Source: Streptosporangiaceae bacterium
Lineage (GTDB): Bacteria; Actinomycetota; Actinomycetes; Streptosporangiales; Streptosporangiaceae
NCBI GenBank assembly: GCA_019239975.1
Contig: JAFAZE010000167.1
Span: forward strand, 62,001-126,000
Reading direction: 5' to 3'
DNA length: 64,000 bases
Numbering within the stretch: the first letter of the stretch is position 1; every line of letters starts with the position of its first letter. The position numbers and the translations under genes were made by a program. Below the pieces are notes generated by a model. It worked only from the letters and a program-made list of their open reading frames with translations, was not told the DNA's origin and did no database searches. Below, piece after piece: positions 61,714-64,000 of this stretch.

Positions 61714-64000
61714 GTGATCAGGTCCACGCGTCATACCTGGGCAGGCACGATCCGGCACGCCAGGCACGCCAGGCACGCCCGGGTCGCGCTGGCGGTCGCC
61801 GCCACCGCGATCACCCTGCCGGGACTGCTGCCAACAGCGGCGAGCGCCATCAGCGGGCCCGCAGGGACAAGCGCCGCCACCAGGCCCGGCGCTACAGGCG
61901 CCAGCAGCGGCCCGCGCACGTCCGGCGGGTCCTACCAGCCACCGCCGAACCTGCCCGTCAACTCCTGCCGGGACTCCAGCCTGCCCCCAAGCTACGGCAC
62001 GAACTTCCCGGTACCGCACGACCCCTACGGCTTCGGCTTCGCCAACCAGTCCGTCATCGGCTGGGAGGGCAACTGGTACGCGCCGTTCGCCTACCTGTCC
62101 GGCTCGTACTTCGCTCGCGGCGTCCCTGTGCACTACGCCCAGGACGGCACCACGTACTGCGGCGCCATGTACAGCTTCGGTATCTACACCTACGGCCTGC
62201 AGCCGGGCCGGGCGCCGGCCGCCGGATCAGTCAGCTGGACCATGGCCGGCGGCTACCTGCCCGCCCTCACCACGTCGTTCACCAGGAACGACGTCAACGT
62301 GTCGATCACCGACTTCGCCGACAGGGTGAGCGTCGGCGGCAGCCCCGTGGAGCTGGTCTACACCCGGATCACCGCGGCCAACAACGGCACCGGCACCGTC
62401 ACCGTCAGCCCCGGCGCCGCCGGGCCGGCCCTGGTCACCCTCAAGAGCCAGCCGGACACGCTCGCGCCCGGCGCGTCCGCGACCGACGACTACGTGGCGG
62501 CGGTCGACACGTTCGGCAGCGGCAAGCCACTCCCGGCACTGACCGGGCAGAGCCCGGTACCGTCCTACGACGCCGCCTACAAAGCGATGCGCGACTACTG
62601 GAACGACCGCCTGTCCGTCATCCCGAGGCTGACCCTGCCCAACGTCCCGCTGCCGAACACGAACAATCTCGCCAGCCCCGGCGAAGCGCTCGGCAACGCA
62701 TACAAGGCCGCGTTCATCTACACCCGGATCGTCCAGTCCGGCGACGCGCCGTTCTCCGGCGCGAACAACTACGACTGGCTGCTGAACCACGACCTGCCCG
62801 GCATCCTGGCCAACCGGTTCGCCCTCGGCGATTTCACCGGCGCGCGGAACCTGCTGCTGGACGGCCGGGTCTCGGAGAATCCCGGCTTCGACGAGAAGGG
62901 CGCCAACTGGTACTGGGACGGCCCGTGGCGTACCCCGGTCGCGTGGGCGGACTACCTGCAGGCCACCAGCGACACGGCGTTCGTCCGGGCCTACTTCCAC
63001 GACGACGCCGCCGGGCCGAGCCAGTGGGGCCCGAGCCTGTACACGCTCATGCACACCGACTACCTGGCCCAGCTCGACCCGGCCACGGGGTACCTGAAGT
63101 CCTCCTTCGACAACGACTCCGGCGGCGTGTGGCTGTTCGACGACGAGACCGCGCTGGCCGGCCTGACGGCGTACAGGTACATCGCCGCCCGCATCGGCGA
63201 CACCGCCGAAGCGCGGTGGGCCGCCACCGCGTACACGAACCTGCTCAGCGCCACCAACAAGGGCCTCGCCGCGAACGAGAGCGCCAACAGGTTCGATTTC
63301 CTGCCGTGCGAGGTGAACCAGCCGGTCACCGCCGACCGGTGCGATTCACCGAACGACGCTAACTGGGCCTCCCAGGCACTGTGGGGCGAGAACCCGTGGG
63401 ACATCGCCGCGCAGGGCGGCGAGCTGAACGGCGTCCTCGGCGATCCGTCGCAGACCGACAACCTGTACCGGATGGGGTTCGCGCGCCTCGATGGCACCGG
63501 TGTGCCGTACCCGAGCTTTGGCGCCTACACCGGGTACAGCGTCGCCCTCAACACCGCGTACGCCGCCGCCGCGCTGTACGGGAACAGCTACCGCGACCTG
63601 CCTGTGACCAGCTACGCGTGGCAGATCGCGACCACAACCGGCGGCCCGAACGCCTGGTGGGAAGCCAACGGGACCCCACCTGACCCAAACAATCCCTGGC
63701 GGGGCAGCCACGCCGCGCCTGAGTTCGGCGCCGTACCGTACGCCTGGCCCATGGCGGGCCAGACCCAGACCCTTCTCCAGTCGCTCGTCGCGCAAGGCCG
63801 CACGCCGGAGGGCCGCGCGGTCCTCTACATCGGCCGCGGCATCCCGGACGCGTGGCTGGCCTCCGGCCAGACGATCGCCGTGGGCAACCTGACCGCGTCC
63901 TACGACGTGCGCACCGGCCACCGTGCAACATACGGCGTGCGCCTGCACACGAGCGGCGACCGCACCGTCCGCGTCACGCTCACCGGCGATGTCCCCACCA
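61714..64000 (+). CDS. Secreted glycoside-hydrolase-like protein, six-hairpin type (3' end outside window)
   Basis: GTG 61714 follows AAAGGAAG. 762 residues visible, frame still open at the window end. Long basic signal region (RSTRHTWAGTIRHARHARHARVALAVAATAITLPGLLPTAASA). Residues ~80-300 are beta-sandwich-like (VTVSPGAAGPALVTLKSQPDTLAPGASATDDY). From ~300 onward helical-barrel sequence as in glucoamylase/rhamnosidase-like enzymes: AAFIYTRIVQSGDAPFSGANNYDWLLNHDLPG, GGVWLFDDETALAGLTAYRYIAARIGD, SAPEFGAVPYAWPMAGQTQTLLQSL-like. Candidate acids are in FDDETAL and FDEKG. Controlled by the LacI-type operator immediately upstream. The GH family is not recognised. Confidence 0.8.
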   Translation, partial: MIRSTRHTWAGTIRHARHARHARVALAVAATAITLPGLLPTAASAISGPAGTSAATRPGATGASSGPRTSGGSYQPPPNLPVNSCRDSSLPPSYGTNFPVPHDPYGFGFANQSVIGWEGNWYAPFAYLSGSYFARGVPVHYAQDGTTYCGAMYSFGIYTYGLQPGRAPAAGSVSWTMAGGYLPALTTSFTRNDVNVSITDFADRVSVGGSPVELVYTRITAANNGTGTVTVSPGAAGPALVTLKSQPDTLAPGASATDDYVAAVDTFGSGKPLPALTGQSPVPSYDAAYKAMRDYWNDRLSVIPRLTLPNVPLPNTNNLASPGEALGNAYKAAFIYTRIVQSGDAPFSGANNYDWLLNHDLPGILANRFALGDFTGARNLLLDGRVSENPGFDEKGANWYWDGPWRTPVAWADYLQATSDTAFVRAYFHDDAAGPSQWGPSLYTLMHTDYLAQLDPATGYLKSSFDNDSGGVWLFDDETALAGLTAYRYIAARIGDTAEARWAATAYTNLLSATNKGLAANESANRFDFLPCEVNQPVTADRCDSPNDANWASQALWGENPWDIAAQGGELNGVLGDPSQTDNLYRMGFARLDGTGVPYPSFGAYTGYSVALNTAYAAAALYGNSYRDLPVTSYAWQIATTTGGPNAWWEANGTPPDPNNPWRGSHAAPEFGAVPYAWPMAGQTQTLLQSLVAQGRTPEGRAVLYIGRGIPDAWLASGQTIAVGNLTASYDVRTGHRATYGVRLHTSGDRTVRVTLTGDVPT

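Noticed and set aside
61626-63362. 578-codon frame over the last glycosidase
   Set aside because: Frame-shifted reading of the real gene; Arg/Pro-rich, with no signal peptide, whereas the 61714 frame has a signal peptide and ribosome site.

Overview
The window is high-GC DNA (GC-rich third codon positions, many GTG starts, ATGA/GTGA gene overlaps) from an actinobacterium. Support includes F420-type LLM oxidoreductase, DUF3000/DUF3093/DUF3710/DUF4193/DUF4235 proteins, CeoB/CeoC, an actinobacterial ferrochelatase with C-terminal cysteines, a MutT1-type Nudix-phosphatase fusion, and many secreted polymer-degrading enzymes. A soil filamentous actinomycete (Streptosporangiales-like) would fit, but that is inference. 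I found no rRNA, tRNA, CRISPR array, insertion sequence or prophage.

Layout. 1-3.6 kb: TetR regulator (cut by the window edge), a secreted lytic transglycosylase, an MFS transporter. 3.7-5.7 kb: ferrochelatase and an inositol-monophosphatase-like enzyme. 5.7-11 kb: a two-component system divergent from a three-gene ABC exporter operon. 11.2-17.9 kb: a conserved housekeeping block (DUF4193, DUF4235, DUF3093, AI-2E-type permease, dUTPase, DUF3710, two TrkA/Ceo proteins, RNA m5U methyltransferase). 17.9-27 kb: accessory region with a Uma2 relic, a small GntR regulator, a GT-C-like membrane protein, a PEP-mutase-like enzyme, a low-complexity membrane protein, oxidoreductases and a GH30-CBM2 glycanase. 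27.3-38 kb: aconitase, a large protein of unknown function, a divergent MFS / SRPBCC-ArsR-DUF899 locus sharing four operator-like dyads, a broken pentapeptide/DinB gene, quinone oxidoreductase, proline iminopeptidase. 38-46 kb: giant S53 (sedolisin) protease, dxs, FprA-like reductase. 46-49 kb: repeat-rich intergenic DNA, sulfotransferase, leaderless beta-propeller glycosidase-like gene. 49.3-58.2 kb: DUF4232 protein, ppk-mutT1, DedA, RNase D, DUF3000, zinc ribbon, hemE, VOC protein, small conserved protein. 58.2-64 kb: GH127 - LacI - secreted six-hairpin-like glycosidase, a putative arabinose-glycan locus.

Several genes (inositol phosphatase, DUF4193, DUF3093, dut, DUF3710, ceoC, ceoB, methyltransferase, dxs, RNase D, DUF3000, hemE) lie close together in the same general order in Mycobacterium tuberculosis (recalled region Rv2678c-Rv2701c). 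The window therefore looks like an old core neighbourhood opened up by accessory insertions. Those insertions carry most of the unexplained signals: paired GGGGCC palindromes, a three-copy ~85-bp element, a 17-bp tandem array, operator arrays and gene relics.
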